A DNA stretch of 64,000 bases from Paraktedonobacter carboxidivorans (GCA_041156125.1 JBEVTI010000002.1:248001-312000); one strand, 5' to 3'; shown: positions 1 through 9,074, counted from the stretch's first letter. Notes: a model not told the origin generated them from the letters alone. Numbers and translations are program-made.

Positions 1-77
1 GGAACGAAACCGAGTACCCCAATCAAGAGAAAAACAATGCCGAAGACCATTGCGACGGTCCTATTAATATTTGTCAT
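1..77 (-). CDS. DUF4383 membrane protein, N-terminal fragment
   Basis: The reverse strand opens with ATG at 77 and reads into the window edge without a stop, giving 25 residues beginning MTNINRTVAMVFGIVFL, a first transmembrane helix followed by LIGVLGF. This start is typical of DUF4383 proteins, small integral membrane proteins of unknown function with four predicted helices (family knowledge). A Shine-Dalgarno AGGAGGC sits about 10 bases upstream of the ATG. The rest of the gene is outside the window, so identity rests on the N-terminus only. Confidence 0.6.
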   Translation of the reverse strand, partial: MTNINRTVAMVFGIVFLLIGVLGFV

Positions 78-211
78 GGCTTTTTAAGCCTCCTTTCTGC
101 TCTAGGTTACGCAGCAAAATGAAAGAGGGATTACATTCGTCGCAATTACATAAAAATTTGTGTGTGCGGCTTATTCTCTCAAAGGCCTTTGCAGGCGGAT
201 ACAGGGGGCTT

Positions 212-265
212 CACGCTAGAAAAGAAGATATGGCGAGATCTCGCCATATCTTCTTTTCTAGCGTG
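212..265. terminator. 54-bp perfect palindrome, terminator of EF-G-like gene
   Basis: Two 27-base arms (212-238 and 239-265) are exactly complementary with no spacer bases; central bases are GCGAGATCTCGC. It starts 8 bases past the stop of the reverse-strand EF-G-like gene and lies before the next reverse-strand gene, so it fits a strong hairpin terminator. There is no clear T-run after it, so intrinsic termination is inferred from structure and position. Confidence 0.65.
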
Positions 266-273
266 CTCTACCC

Positions 274-2316
274 TTAAGCTTTCTTGAAGTGCGCGACGAT
301 GTCTTGCTGGACATTGGCGGGCACTTCTTCATACTCGTAGAACTTCATGGAGAAGGAGCCGCGACCCTGAGTGATTGAGCGTAGATCGGTCGCGTAATGC
401 AGCATTTCGGCCTGGGGAATATGGGCGGTGATTTGCTGTAAGCCATTCTCCAGGGGGGCCATGCCGAGCACGCGACCACGTTTGGCGCTATTGATGTCGC
501 TCATAACGTCGCCCATGTGACCTTCCGGGATGACGATGCTGACCGCCATGATTGGTTCCAGCAAGGCGGGACCGGCCAGGGGGACGACCTCTTGCATACC
601 CAGGGAGGCGGCGATTTCAAAGGATTGCGCCGAGGAGTCCACGGGATGGTATTTGCCATCAACCAGGGCTACCTTGACGTAGACCATGGGATTGCCGGAA
701 ATAAAGCCGCGCCTGAGTGATTCGCGCACGCCTTTCTCTACTCCAGGGATGAATTGTCCCGGCACGACGCCACCGACGATCTTGTCCTCGAAGATGAAGG
801 TTTCCGCACCTCCCATAGGCAATGGCTCAACCTCCAACCAGACATCACCAAATTGTCCATGACCACCGCTCTGCCGCTTGTGGCGTCCGTTGGCGCGCGC
901 CTTCTTGCGAATGGTTTCGCGATAGGAGATGCGCGGCTCGCGAGCCTCTAGATCTACGTTAAATTTGCGCTTGATCCCTTCGATCACGATTTGCAGATGA
1001 GCTTCGCCCATGCCGGATAAGAGCACTTCGGCTGTTTCGGGATCACGCGTCATGTTGAGGGTGCGATCCTCCTCGAGCACGCGAGTCAGAGCATTGCCCA
1101 TTTTATCCAGGTCGGCCTGGGTTTTTGGGAAAAGCGCGACCGTATAGCAGGGCGCGGGGAAGTTGATGGGCTCTAGCGGCCTGGCGTCTTTATTGGCGCT
1201 GAGGGTGTCATTGGTATGAGTATTGATAAGCTTGGCAACGGCCCCGAAGTCGCCCGCGGGAATTTCCGTGGCTGGCTCCTGGTTTTTGCCGCGTGGCGTA
1301 ATCAACTGGCTCAGGCGTTCATCGGCTTTTGTGCTCAGGTTCAGCGCGTGAGCGTCGGATTTCAGTGTGCCTGAGTAGACGCGAAATGTGCTGATGATAC
1401 CCACCTGGGCGACCGCGGTTCTGAAGATCAGTAGCGCCGGTGTAGCCCCAAGGGCTTGTGCGTCCTCAGGTAGCGTCTCGGCAGCGCTGGGCAGATAGCT
1501 GACGAGGGCGTCGAGCAATGTTTGTACGCCGATGTTCTTATTGGCGGAGCCGCACAGCACTGGAATGATCTGGCCGGAGCGAGTACCCGTTTTGACGATG
1601 GAGAGGATCTCTTCGTCGCTTAATGCTTCGCCTTCCAGGAACTTCTCCATCATCTCGTCGTCGCTCTCTACCGCTGACTCTATCATCTGTTCCCGGAAGG
1701 TGCTGGCACTGGACTGCAGATCAGCTGGAATGGGAATTTCCTGGACCTTATTGCCTCCGCTAAACGTATAGGCTTTCTGGGTCACAAGGTCCACCACGCC
1801 TTTAAAGTCCGCTTGCTCACCAATGGGGATCTGCAGGGGCACGACTCTGCTACCGAATTGCGCGCGTAGAGAGTCCAGGGCACTGGCGAATGAGGTATTT
1901 TCACGATCGAGTTTATTGACCAGGACCACGCGGGGCAGATGGCGCTCGTCAGCGTATTGCCAGGTCAGCTCGGTGCCTACCTCGACACCTTTTTCCGCCG
2001 TGACTACCACAAGAGCCGCATCGGCCACCCGCAGACCAGCCTTAACTTCACCTACAAAGTCGGCATACCCAGGAGTGTCTATAAGATTGATCTTGGTGTC
2101 CTTCCACTCGACAGGCAGCACTTTGGTATGCAGCGACATCCGACGCTTGAGTTCGTCAGGCTCAAAATCGGCTATCGAACTGCCTTCATCCACTTTACCC
2201 TGCCTGGTCACGGCACCGCTATCATAGAGGGCCGCGTCTATCAGAGAGGTTTTACCCGCTCCAACATGGGAAATCAAAGCGATGTTGCGAATGTGTTCCG
2301 CGCTATAGACCTTCAT
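274..2316 (-). CDS. Elongation factor G-like translational GTPase
   Basis: The 680-residue protein has the EF-G layout: GTPase domain with a P-loop HVGAGKTS near residue 20, DTPG (G3) near 80 and NKLD (G4) near 135, then domain II, and the C-terminal domains III-V. The P-loop HVGAGKTS differs from the HVDHGKTT of canonical FusA and matches the divergent EF-G-like/EF-G2 group found beside a true FusA in many bacteria (family knowledge). Its role may be ribosome-associated but not necessarily translocation. ATG at 2316 follows AGGAGG with good spacing. A strong promoter lies upstream at 2525-2553 and a 54-bp palindrome follows the stop. No str operon neighbours are present, which also argues against housekeeping fusA. 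Confidence 0.88.
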   Translation of the reverse strand: MKVYSAEHIRNIALISHVGAGKTSLIDAALYDSGAVTRQGKVDEGSSIADFEPDELKRRMSLHTKVLPVEWKDTKINLIDTPGYADFVGEVKAGLRVADAALVVVTAEKGVEVGTELTWQYADERHLPRVVLVNKLDRENTSFASALDSLRAQFGSRVVPLQIPIGEQADFKGVVDLVTQKAYTFSGGNKVQEIPIPADLQSSASTFREQMIESAVESDDEMMEKFLEGEALSDEEILSIVKTGTRSGQIIPVLCGSANKNIGVQTLLDALVSYLPSAAETLPEDAQALGATPALLIFRTAVAQVGIISTFRVYSGTLKSDAHALNLSTKADERLSQLITPRGKNQEPATEIPAGDFGAVAKLINTHTNDTLSANKDARPLEPINFPAPCYTVALFPKTQADLDKMGNALTRVLEEDRTLNMTRDPETAEVLLSGMGEAHLQIVIEGIKRKFNVDLEAREPRISYRETIRKKARANGRHKRQSGGHGQFGDVWLEVEPLPMGGAETFIFEDKIVGGVVPGQFIPGVEKGVRESLRRGFISGNPMVYVKVALVDGKYHPVDSSAQSFEIAASLGMQEVVPLAGPALLEPIMAVSIVIPEGHMGDVMSDINSAKRGRVLGMAPLENGLQQITAHIPQAEMLHYATDLRSITQGRGSFSMKFYEYEEVPANVQQDIVAHFKKA

Positions 2317-2524
2317 TAGTCAATCCTCCTGTATATCTTATGCGGTACTGGCCCTGGCTAACGCGCAACACGCGACGCGCCAGAACCTCTGCATCCCCAC
2401 GCCAGTGTGATGTAGAAGAGGAAAATGCACTGTTTTTTGACTTGACTCCTGTCCGGCTGGATGAGCCGGGAGCTTGCAATTTGTGCTTGCTATAGAGCCT
2501 ACGGGAACGATTGGGTACTTCTGT

Positions 2525-2553
2525 AGTATAGCAGGATTGGACTTATTGTTCAA
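2525..2553 (-). promoter_or_regulatory. Sigma-A type promoter for EF-G-like gene
   Basis: On the reverse strand TTGAAC (2553-2548) and TATACT (2530-2525) are separated by exactly 17 bases. It faces the EF-G-like gene and would give a leader of about 200 bases. Confidence 0.6.
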
Positions 2554-2569
2554 CCAGTTTTGCTCCTGC

Positions 2570-2602
2570 TTGACTCCCTCCTCCCGAAGGATATGCTATA
2601 CT
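2570..2602 (+). promoter_or_regulatory. Putative promoter for small Cys-rich gene
   Basis: TTGACT at 2570-2575 is followed after 16 bases by TATGCT (2592-2597); an overlapping TATACT ends at 2602 at a less favourable 21-base spacing. It lies back to back with the promoter of the EF-G-like gene and points at the ORF at 2681. Confidence 0.45.
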
Positions 2603-2680
2603 GAGCAAGATGCATACAGCTTGATGTCACTGTATAAGAACTAGTATCCCAGCGAACCCAGGAAAGAAGGGTATAAAAGC

Positions 2681-2887
2681 ATGAACACACTCTTTTGCGA
2701 TGTACAGAAGGGATTGAGGCATTGCAACAAACTGGCACTCTTTCGCTGCGCTGGCTGCGGACGGGCACTCTGTCCACAACACGCGCTACGCATGAATACA
2801 CTGAGCGGCACCAGTCGGGTCTGCGCTGCCTGCTACCGGCGCAAGTATCAGGATAAACAACGCCTGCGGAACCTCCTGCGCCACTAA
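2681..2887 (+). CDS. Small Cys-rich (putative zinc-binding) protein
   Basis: A 68-residue ORF has paired cysteines and histidines typical of a small zinc ribbon/B-box-like fold: C6, C16, CAGC (about residues 24-27), CPQH (31-34), and CAAC (48-51), with a basic C-terminal tail. It resembles small B-box-type or FYVE-like zinc proteins often seen at the start of larger Ktedonobacterial proteins, but I do not recognise a named family. It is preceded by AAGAAGGGTATAAAAGC, a modest ribosome site. The metal-ligand pattern and a plausible promoter support it as real; function unknown. Confidence 0.6.
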   Translation: MNTLFCDVQKGLRHCNKLALFRCAGCGRALCPQHALRMNTLSGTSRVCAACYRRKYQDKQRLRNLLRH

Positions 2888-3062
2888 ACGCGCTCGCCTG
2901 GCTCTCTGGCTCACTCTCTCCCCGACCGCTTCCTCAGGGACCAACCAGTTTACTTCTACTGATTGGCCCCAGGCTTTTTTTCTGCTTTTTCCCACGTGTG
3001 AGCACGGAGGAACAAAGCATGAAATAGCCCTGCTCATAACGCAGAAGGGCGGTAAATGCCTA

Positions 3063-3091
3063 TTTAGAAGGCCAGGCACTTGTGTTATACT
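3063..3091 (+). promoter_or_regulatory. Putative promoter for SHMT-like gene
   Basis: A TATACT -10 box at 3086-3091 is preceded at 17 bases by a weak TTTAGA -35. The box lies right before the upstream in-frame ATG at 3094, so transcription would begin inside that codon region; this supports the downstream start at 3145. Confidence 0.4.
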
Positions 3092-3144
3092 GAATGGGAT
3101 TTTTCCAGCCCAATCTGTATAACATAAGTAAGGGAGAGGTCACT

Positions 3145-4437
3145 ATGACTGTAAATATTACTGACATTGAGAATATTCTGGCTGAGGCACAGACCTGGCG
3201 GCAGACGCAGACGATCAATCTTATCGCGAGCGAGAATACGCCGAGTGAGGCGGTGCGCAGGGTGCAGGTCTCCGATCTGATGGGCCGCTACGCTGAAGGG
3301 CACCCGAACAAGGGTGAGCAGGTCAACCGCTATTATCAGGGCACGCGGCATATCGATCAGATAGAGACGCTGGCCGAGGAGGAGATTAAGGCGCTCTTTG
3401 GGGCCAGGCAGGCCGATGTGCGCCCGATTAGCGGCAATGCTGCTAATACCGCGCTCGCCCTGGGCTGGCTGCGCGGAGGCGATACGGTGGTCGCGAACTC
3501 TACGGATGCTGGTGGCCATATCAGCCACGGCGCGGTTGGGGTCTTTGGACGGCGCATCCAGAATCGCGGCCAACTGCTCAGGGGCAGTAGCGAAAAGGCG
3601 ATCAATCTACACTATTTCCCGCTGACGCCCGATCATTATCATGTGGACGCGGCCCGCACAATCGAGTTGATCGAGCAGGTGTCTCCGCAGTTGGTGATTA
3701 TGGGCAAGAGCCTCTTTCTTTTTCCTGAGCCGGTAGAAGAGGTAGCGGCTTTCTGCAAAACGCAGAATATACCTCTGCTCTACGATGGCGCGCATGTGCT
3801 GGGCTTGATTGCCGGTGGCCAGTTCCAGGACCCCCTGCGCGAGGGCGCGACCTGGCTGACGGGCAGTACGCACAAGACATTTCCTGGTCCCCAGCGTGGA
3901 GTTATTCTGGGCAATCTGGATGCCGAGGGCGAGAAGAAGTTCTGGCCGGCGGCTGATCGCGGCGTCTTCCCTGGTTCTTCAAGCAACCACCACCTCTTTA
4001 CACTGCCCGCGCTGGTCGTGGCTGTGCGCGAGATGCGGCAGTATGGACATGAGTACGCGGCGCAGACCGTGCGCAATGCTCAGGCCCTGGGACGCGCTCT
4101 AGATGAGCTGGGTACCCCCGTGGAGGCACGCGAATCTGGCTATACGCGCAGCCATCAGATCGCCGTCAATGTGGCCGACTGGGGCGGCGGCGTCGAGGTC
4201 TCCAAGCTCCTGGAGGCCAACGATATTATCGTCAACTACAATATGCTGCCCGGCGATACAGACCCACGCCTACCCTCTGGTCTGCGCATCGGCGTGCCTG
4301 AGATGACGCGCTTCGGCATGGACGAGCAGGCGATGGGCGAACTTGCCCAACTGATGCACGAGGCGATCCGTGGCAAGGCTGTGAAAGCGCAAGTAAACGC
4401 TCTGCGCGCGCGCTTCGTCGAGATGCGCTACATCTAA
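3145..4437 (+). CDS. Serine hydroxymethyltransferase-like PLP enzyme
   Basis: The 430-residue protein has the fold-type I PLP architecture of SHMT: LIASENTPS near residue 23, GRYAEGHP and NRYYQGTRHID near 50-75, YDGAHVLGLI near 215 with the PLP-binding Asp and His, and the Schiff-base lysine in GSTHKTFPGPQRGV near residue 244. SHMT interconverts serine and glycine with tetrahydrofolate. The lysine motif GSTHKTFPGPQ differs from the TTTTHKTLRGPR of usual bacterial GlyA and is closer to archaeal-type SHMT or the SHMT-like transaldolases, so substrate range is uncertain. The ATG at 3145 follows GGGAGAGG; an upstream in-frame ATG at 3094 overlaps the promoter. A long hairpin follows the stop. It is a single-gene unit. 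Confidence 0.85.
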   Translation: MTVNITDIENILAEAQTWRQTQTINLIASENTPSEAVRRVQVSDLMGRYAEGHPNKGEQVNRYYQGTRHIDQIETLAEEEIKALFGARQADVRPISGNAANTALALGWLRGGDTVVANSTDAGGHISHGAVGVFGRRIQNRGQLLRGSSEKAINLHYFPLTPDHYHVDAARTIELIEQVSPQLVIMGKSLFLFPEPVEEVAAFCKTQNIPLLYDGAHVLGLIAGGQFQDPLREGATWLTGSTHKTFPGPQRGVILGNLDAEGEKKFWPAADRGVFPGSSSNHHLFTLPALVVAVREMRQYGHEYAAQTVRNAQALGRALDELGTPVEARESGYTRSHQIAVNVADWGGGVEVSKLLEANDIIVNYNMLPGDTDPRLPSGLRIGVPEMTRFGMDEQAMGELAQLMHEAIRGKAVKAQVNALRARFVEMRYI

Positions 4438-4441
4438 AGTA

Positions 4442-4508
4442 TTCTCTCATTTTTACGGCTCTAGACTATGGGACACGCCCATAGTCTAGAGCCGTAAAAA
4501 TGAGAGAA
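4442..4508. terminator. Bidirectional hairpin terminator between convergent genes
   Basis: Perfect 31-base arms (4442-4472 and 4478-4508) flank a five-base loop ACACG. Each arm has a T-run/A-run near its outer end, so it can end transcripts from both the SHMT-like gene and selD, which converge here. Confidence 0.75.
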
Positions 4509-4534
4509 CATGTTAATTGAATGTAAAGCAAACA

Positions 4535-5593
4535 TTACTCAACGACTTCAATTGTTCTGGCATCTCGCTGGCTGACCTGGCCGATGATCGAGGCTTCTAC
4601 CTGACGGCGCTGAAGTTCTTTCATTAGCAGATCGACCTGGTCGGGTGCGACACTGATCAGCAGACCGCCCGATGTCTGGGGATCAAATAGCAGCATCTTC
4701 TGAGCATAGCTGATCGTTCTGGCGAAGCTGCAGTTGGACCATAAGAAGGCCGCGTTACGTTCTCCCCCTGCCGAGAGGATATCCAGTTCAGCCAGGCGCG
4801 CTACGCCAGGGATGAGCGGCACGCTGCGCAGATGGATACATGCTGATAAGCCCGCTGGCATCAACATCTCGTTGAGATGGCCCAGCAAACCAAAGCCGCT
4901 TACGTCGGTACACGCGTGTACTGGCACTTCGCGCAAGGCTTGCGCGGCCTGAGCGTTGAGGGTTAGCATCTGGCTTGTGGCGGAGGCTACGCTCTCGGAT
5001 GTAAAATCGTCAATGGCAAAACCGGCGTGCTGGGATTTTAAAGCGGTGATGACTATGCCTGTGCCGAGCGGTTTCGTTAAAACAAGCAAATCACTCGGCT
5101 GGCTGGCTGCTTTGGAGATCAGGGGCCTGCTCAGCATGCCGGTCACAGCCAGGCCGAGCTGCAGTTCTTGCGAGGCGATGGTGTGGCCGCCTAAGAAGCT
5201 CGCGCCAGCCTCGTGGAGCTTATCAATTGCTCCCTGTAAGATGGCGCTGGCTATTTCCGCGGGGACCAGTAAGCTGGGCAGACTGAGCATCAGCAGGCCC
5301 GCGAGCGGCGCGGCCCCTTTGGCGTACAGATCGCTGAGCGCGTGTGCGGCGGCTATCGCACCAAAGGTGTGGGGATCATCAGAAACAGGCGTAATTGTAT
5401 CGACGCTCTGCACAAGCTGAGTCAGGCCAGCAGGAATAGATGTGATCCCGACATCCTCGCGCTGGCTCATGTGCAAAGACTCATCCGGGGCAGCAATGTT
5501 GAGACGGTCGAGAATGTGTTGTAGGACCCCAGGCTCGATTTTCGCCGCACAGCCGCCCGCGCTTGAGAGCCTTGTCAGTGCATACTCTTGCAT
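4535..5593 (-). CDS. selD: Selenide, water dikinase (selenophosphate synthetase)
   Basis: The 352-residue protein makes selenophosphate from selenide and ATP. The N-terminus carries SSAGGCAAKIEPG, where C15 and K18 match catalytic Cys17 and Lys20 of the E. coli enzyme; the position is a Cys codon, not UGA. The metal/ATP segments SREDVGI-like (residues about 43-50), TPVSDDPHTFGAIAAAHALSD and the FLGGHT loop follow, as does DPQTSGGLL near the C-terminus. It lies 26 bases downstream of an NMN-adenylyltransferase-like gene in the same operon. No selA, selB or selU is in the window, so whether selenophosphate feeds selenocysteine or selenouridine cannot be told here. Confidence 0.93.
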   Translation of the reverse strand: MQEYALTRLSSAGGCAAKIEPGVLQHILDRLNIAAPDESLHMSQREDVGITSIPAGLTQLVQSVDTITPVSDDPHTFGAIAAAHALSDLYAKGAAPLAGLLMLSLPSLLVPAEIASAILQGAIDKLHEAGASFLGGHTIASQELQLGLAVTGMLSRPLISKAASQPSDLLVLTKPLGTGIVITALKSQHAGFAIDDFTSESVASATSQMLTLNAQAAQALREVPVHACTDVSGFGLLGHLNEMLMPAGLSACIHLRSVPLIPGVARLAELDILSAGGERNAAFLWSNCSFARTISYAQKMLLFDPQTSGGLLISVAPDQVDLLMKELQRRQVEASIIGQVSQRDARTIEVVE

Positions 5594-5619
5594 GAGTGGA
5601 ATTCCTTAGAAGACATTTT

Positions 5620-6201
5620 CTATACTTTGGCGCTACTTGTGGCGGCTTCCGTCAGAACACGAATTTGGATATCAAGAGACTGGGCCTTCATGGTGGCCGC
5701 GACAGCCGGTGGTAGTAGCATTTCCCACAGCTCTCCGGCGCAGATACGTTGACGGACCAGGGTGGCGGTGACGCCTTTCGCGCGCTCGTCTCGCTCCCAC
5801 ATTACCTCCACGTCCAGGCCAAACGAGACAAGAAGATCGCGCTTCTCTCTCCCCCAGTCATCATAAATGGTCATATAAAAACGCGCATCCAGTGGTACAT
5901 AGGCTCCCAACAGAGCCAGGTGATTAAGTGGGAAAGGCACAATACAAAATCTGTCACCAGGCACGCCCGCTTCGCGCAGCGCGCTGTCTATTAAGATTGA
6001 CCGTTGCCAGTACGCCAGCGGATTGGCCGTCTCGCGCGAACGGTGCGGATTGCTGGCATGGAAAGCCATTTCGCTGGCGTCGGGATTAGTAATGCCAACG
6101 AAGAGAAAATCGCATCTTGTGAAGGCTTCCATGGCATAGATTAAATGCTCATTATGAAATGGCTGAAACCTGCCATGAACCACCCCAACACGTGTAGCCA
6201 T
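5620..6201 (-). CDS. NMN adenylyltransferase-like nucleotidyltransferase
   Basis: This 193-residue protein begins with VGVVHGRFQPFHNEHL, the GRFQPFHxxH form of the nucleotidyltransferase HxGH motif, and has a C-terminal VTATLVRQRI segment equivalent to the ISSTxIR motif. It resembles archaeal-type NadM (nicotinamide mononucleotide adenylyltransferase, NAD synthesis/salvage) in size and motif layout. The middle part, rich in Phe, Trp and Tyr, is not one I recognise precisely, so another nucleotidyl substrate is possible. The gene ends in TAG and precedes selD by 26 bases, suggesting co-transcription. ATG at 6201 follows GAAAGAAGG. Confidence 0.75.
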   Translation of the reverse strand: MATRVGVVHGRFQPFHNEHLIYAMEAFTRCDFLFVGITNPDASEMAFHASNPHRSRETANPLAYWQRSILIDSALREAGVPGDRFCIVPFPLNHLALLGAYVPLDARFYMTIYDDWGREKRDLLVSFGLDVEVMWERDERAKGVTATLVRQRICAGELWEMLLPPAVAATMKAQSLDIQIRVLTEAATSSAKV

Positions 6202-6300
6202 TGTTCATCCTTCTTTCAATTTAGATTGCGCTATTGAGAAAGGGAGATCAGCCTCCCAGTGGACTATCTCTTATACTCATAGTATAAAGCCAGCAAAGAG

Positions 6301-6330
6301 GAATAGTTGGATTGTCTATTCCAACTATTC
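6301..6330. promoter_or_regulatory. 11-bp inverted repeat upstream of nadM-like/selD
   Basis: GAATAGTTGGA (6301-6311) and its exact complement (6320-6330) are separated by 8 bases in the gap between the enolase-like gene and the nadM-like gene. It could be an operator for the downstream pair or a weak terminator for the upstream pair. The sequence cannot decide between them. Confidence 0.4.
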
Positions 6331-6388
6331 GGAATATGTAGTCAATCTTCATACCGTTGAAAAGCGAAATATACCCTTAAAACCATAA

Positions 6389-7636
6389 TTACTCTGTGTG
6401 CTGCCATTCTTCCGCCAGACGCAGAAGCTGATTGTAGTGAACAATGCGATCACCGCGCCGGGGACCACCAATCTTGATGTAATCGGCTCCAATGGCGACC
6501 GCAAGATCGCACATGGCTGTATCCTCAGTTTCGCACGAGCGATGGGAGACGCAGCAGGTCATGCCGCGCAGGCGGGCGGCGCGGGTGGCGGCGAGGGTGC
6601 CGCTGAGGGTGCCACTCTGGTTCATTTTCAGGAGGATGCCATGCGCCAGTTGCTGGTCGAGGTAGCACGCGTTGGTGGCGAAGAGGTCGTCACCAACCAG
6701 GCATAGGGCATCTCCCACATTGCTCTTGAGAGCACGCCAGGAGGCGCTATCGTCGGCGTCAAAGGGATCTTCGAGATAGGTTAGAGGCAGAGTACTCAGC
6801 AATTGTTGATAGAGCGCCAGCAGGTCGGTACTGCTCACAAGTGTCTCGGCGAACTGATAATGGTCCTGGTCGCGCTTGAGATGCTCAGCCGCGACATCAA
6901 GCCCGATGCCGATTGATGCTGAGCCAGGCAGGCGCGCAATGTGTTCGGCGACCTCGGCTAACAGGACCTGGTAGTGGCTTGTTTTGACGAGCATACCGCT
7001 TGAGGCAGAATAACCCAGCAGGCGTCCACTGGCGCGCATGGACTGCTCAAGCTCCTGGTAGATCTGCAGGGCGACGGCTATATCCTCGTAAAATGTGGCG
7101 TAGCGAGGGACGAGCATGATCTGCTGGAAAGGCACAGTTCGCTCCTGTCCGTGAATGCCGCCGCTAAAGAGGTTGATGAGAGGATGGGGCACGCGTGGTT
7201 GAAACGGACCTGACGAGGCCAGGTAGCGCGTGAGCGAGAGGTCGCGCGCCGTCGCACTGGCGCGAGCAAAGGCGAGGGAGAGCGCGAGCGTTATATCCGA
7301 GCCAAGATCCTGGCACAGCGGATGCTGGCTTAACACGCGATCGAAATCCTCTTGCGCCTCGCCTCCCTCCTCCCGCAGCACACTGGTCAGTTGGCTGATC
7401 TCGCTGGCGCTGACGAAACGACCTGGCGCGAGTTGGCGCGAGCGCGGTTTTTCGCGCCGACCCGGCTTGATAGCTATGGGCACGGCTGCACGCCCCCAGG
7501 AGCCATCTGCCAGCACCAGTTCGGCCTCGACGCTGAGGTTGCCACAGGAATTGAGAATGCCGCGCAAAAGTATGCTTTGCGTTGGATTACTCGTATGCTT
7601 GCTCAAACCGTTCTCTACTTGTCTGCCCTGTCTCAC
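6389..7636 (-). CDS. Divergent enolase
   Basis: The 415-residue protein keeps the enolase active-site landmarks: YLEDPFD near residue 295, GDDLFATN near 320, LLKMNQSGT (catalytic Lys) near 345, SHRSCETEDT near 372 (SHRSGETEDT in ordinary enolase, so Gly is Cys here), and IKIGGPRRGDR near 395. Enolase converts 2-phosphoglycerate to phosphoenolpyruvate in the cytoplasm. The N-terminal region is shortened and unlike standard enolase, lacking a clear GAST loop. The GTG start at 7636 shares bases with the TGA of the upstream phosphoglycerate mutase (GTGA overlap), so the pair is translationally coupled. It may be a paralogue of a housekeeping eno elsewhere; activity is likely but not proven. Confidence 0.85.
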   Translation of the reverse strand: MRQGRQVENGLSKHTSNPTQSILLRGILNSCGNLSVEAELVLADGSWGRAAVPIAIKPGRREKPRSRQLAPGRFVSASEISQLTSVLREEGGEAQEDFDRVLSQHPLCQDLGSDITLALSLAFARASATARDLSLTRYLASSGPFQPRVPHPLINLFSGGIHGQERTVPFQQIMLVPRYATFYEDIAVALQIYQELEQSMRASGRLLGYSASSGMLVKTSHYQVLLAEVAEHIARLPGSASIGIGLDVAAEHLKRDQDHYQFAETLVSSTDLLALYQQLLSTLPLTYLEDPFDADDSASWRALKSNVGDALCLVGDDLFATNACYLDQQLAHGILLKMNQSGTLSGTLAATRAARLRGMTCCVSHRSCETEDTAMCDLAVAIGADYIKIGGPRRGDRIVHYNQLLRLAEEWQHTE

Positions 7637-8931
7637 TCTGCCACCATGACCGCCTGGCCGGCGTTCTCCACGCGCAGGACATAAGGCAACAGGTCGATGG
7701 CGCGTTGTATAGGTAGGCCACCAGTCGCGGCGTAGCGCTCACCAAAGGCTCTGGTGGCATCAGGGACGATTGATCTACCGTAGAGAATGATCGGCACTGC
7801 ATCCGCGGAGTGGATACCCAGTTCGCAGGGCGTGGCATGATCGCTAGTCACCACGCAGAGATCGGCGGGCGCGAGTCGCTGTAGCAGGGGAGCCATAAAG
7901 CAGCGGTCGATGGTTTCAATGGCCTGAAGCTTTAGCAGCGGCTGGCCGTCGTGTCCAGGCTCGTCGGGACTTTTCAGGTGGATGAAAATGACATCGTTGG
8001 GATCACTGGTGATCTGCTGAACCGAACGGCGCAGGTAATCCTCTTCTTCTTCGCCTGCTTGCGGATTGGAGTAGGTGAAGCAGCCTCCCATTAAGTGGAC
8101 CAGGCCCTTTTCGGCTGGCATCTGTCCGTAAAAAGAGAGCTTGCGTTGGTACTTCTCGTAGAAGCCTGGAATGGCTCTGGGCGGGTCGCCACCGTCGCGC
8201 AGGAGCAGCGTATTGGCTGGGAGCAGTCCTTGAGCTTTGCGCTGGCGGTTGATGGTACTATTATTCATGACCTCGCGACTGCGACTGACAAATTGATTCA
8301 CCAGATTGGCTACATTTTGCGCTCCCTGGCTGTTCTCCAGCGGCTGACATTTCAGCGGCCTGGGCACAAAATTGTCAACGGGAATGCCAAAGGGGCCGTC
8401 TTTACGAAAACCTGGATCGGTATTGCTCACGTTGCCTGAAAGTGGCAGGGTATCGCTTCTTAAACAGAAAATGCCGCGATGGTGACGAAAAGAGACGAGA
8501 TCAAATGTAATATCATTGAAACCTGTGAGAAAAACTTTGTCTTTTATTTCCTGGGTCAATGCCTGTAATTCATCCTCTGTCAGATCGCGCGCTGTACGCC
8601 GGTCTAACAGCTGTTCCTGTTCATTATAGCTGGCGAAGTTGATGCGAAAGCTGACGGCCTGATCGGAGAGTTCCAGAAAGCCTGTGCCCAGACCTTCGAG
8701 CGGACCCCGGCCCGTATAATATTCGAGGGGATCATACGAAAGAAGGGCCATAGCGCCGTTATCCGATTCGGGACAGATATCCTGGCGGATGATCGTTAAT
8801 AAGCCTTGCTGGCCCTCTCTGGCCAGTTGATCAAGGCAAGGAGTCCGGGCGGCTTCGATGGGAGTCCTGTCGTCCAGAGAGGCGATGGGACGATCCGCGG
8901 CCCCATCAAGAATAATGATGTATGTTTTCAT
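7633..8931 (-). CDS. apgM: Cofactor-independent phosphoglycerate mutase, ApgM type
   Basis: The 432-residue protein belongs to the alkaline phosphatase superfamily ApgM group (archaeal-type iPGM), interconverting 3- and 2-phosphoglycerate. Visible landmarks are the N-terminal metal motif IIILDGAADRP, PESDNGAMALLSYDP with the phospho-acceptor Ser region, GRGPLEGLG, HLKSPDEPGHDG near residue 320, and VTSDHATPCELGIHSADAVP near 360, all metal-binding segments. Its stop overlaps the start of the enolase-like gene by 4 bases, so consecutive glycolytic steps are made from one transcript. ATG at 8931 with a weak ribosome site. Confidence 0.9.
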   Translation of the reverse strand: MKTYIIILDGAADRPIASLDDRTPIEAARTPCLDQLAREGQQGLLTIIRQDICPESDNGAMALLSYDPLEYYTGRGPLEGLGTGFLELSDQAVSFRINFASYNEQEQLLDRRTARDLTEDELQALTQEIKDKVFLTGFNDITFDLVSFRHHRGIFCLRSDTLPLSGNVSNTDPGFRKDGPFGIPVDNFVPRPLKCQPLENSQGAQNVANLVNQFVSRSREVMNNSTINRQRKAQGLLPANTLLLRDGGDPPRAIPGFYEKYQRKLSFYGQMPAEKGLVHLMGGCFTYSNPQAGEEEEDYLRRSVQQITSDPNDVIFIHLKSPDEPGHDGQPLLKLQAIETIDRCFMAPLLQRLAPADLCVVTSDHATPCELGIHSADAVPIILYGRSIVPDATRAFGERYAATGGLPIQRAIDLLPYVLRVENAGQAVMVAE

Positions 8932-9074
8932 ACGATTTCTCGTTTTCTACAAAAAATTTCTAAACCTATTTTACTCGCCCGCGCAAATCTTAGCACTAAA
9001 ATATGGCCATCCAGCCTCCAGGCTCGCGTGACGTGGGTAGAGTGGGCGCGGACTCTGGACTCTGGCGTGTTACC

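Noticed and set aside
1823..2319. Open frames on the forward strand inside the EF-G-like gene
   Set aside because: They are antisense shadows of a clearly coding reverse-strand gene and have no ribosome site or family features.
3085..3573. Reverse-strand ORF of 162 codons over the SHMT-like gene
   Set aside because: Overlaps the start of a well-supported gene; composition is that of an antisense shadow.
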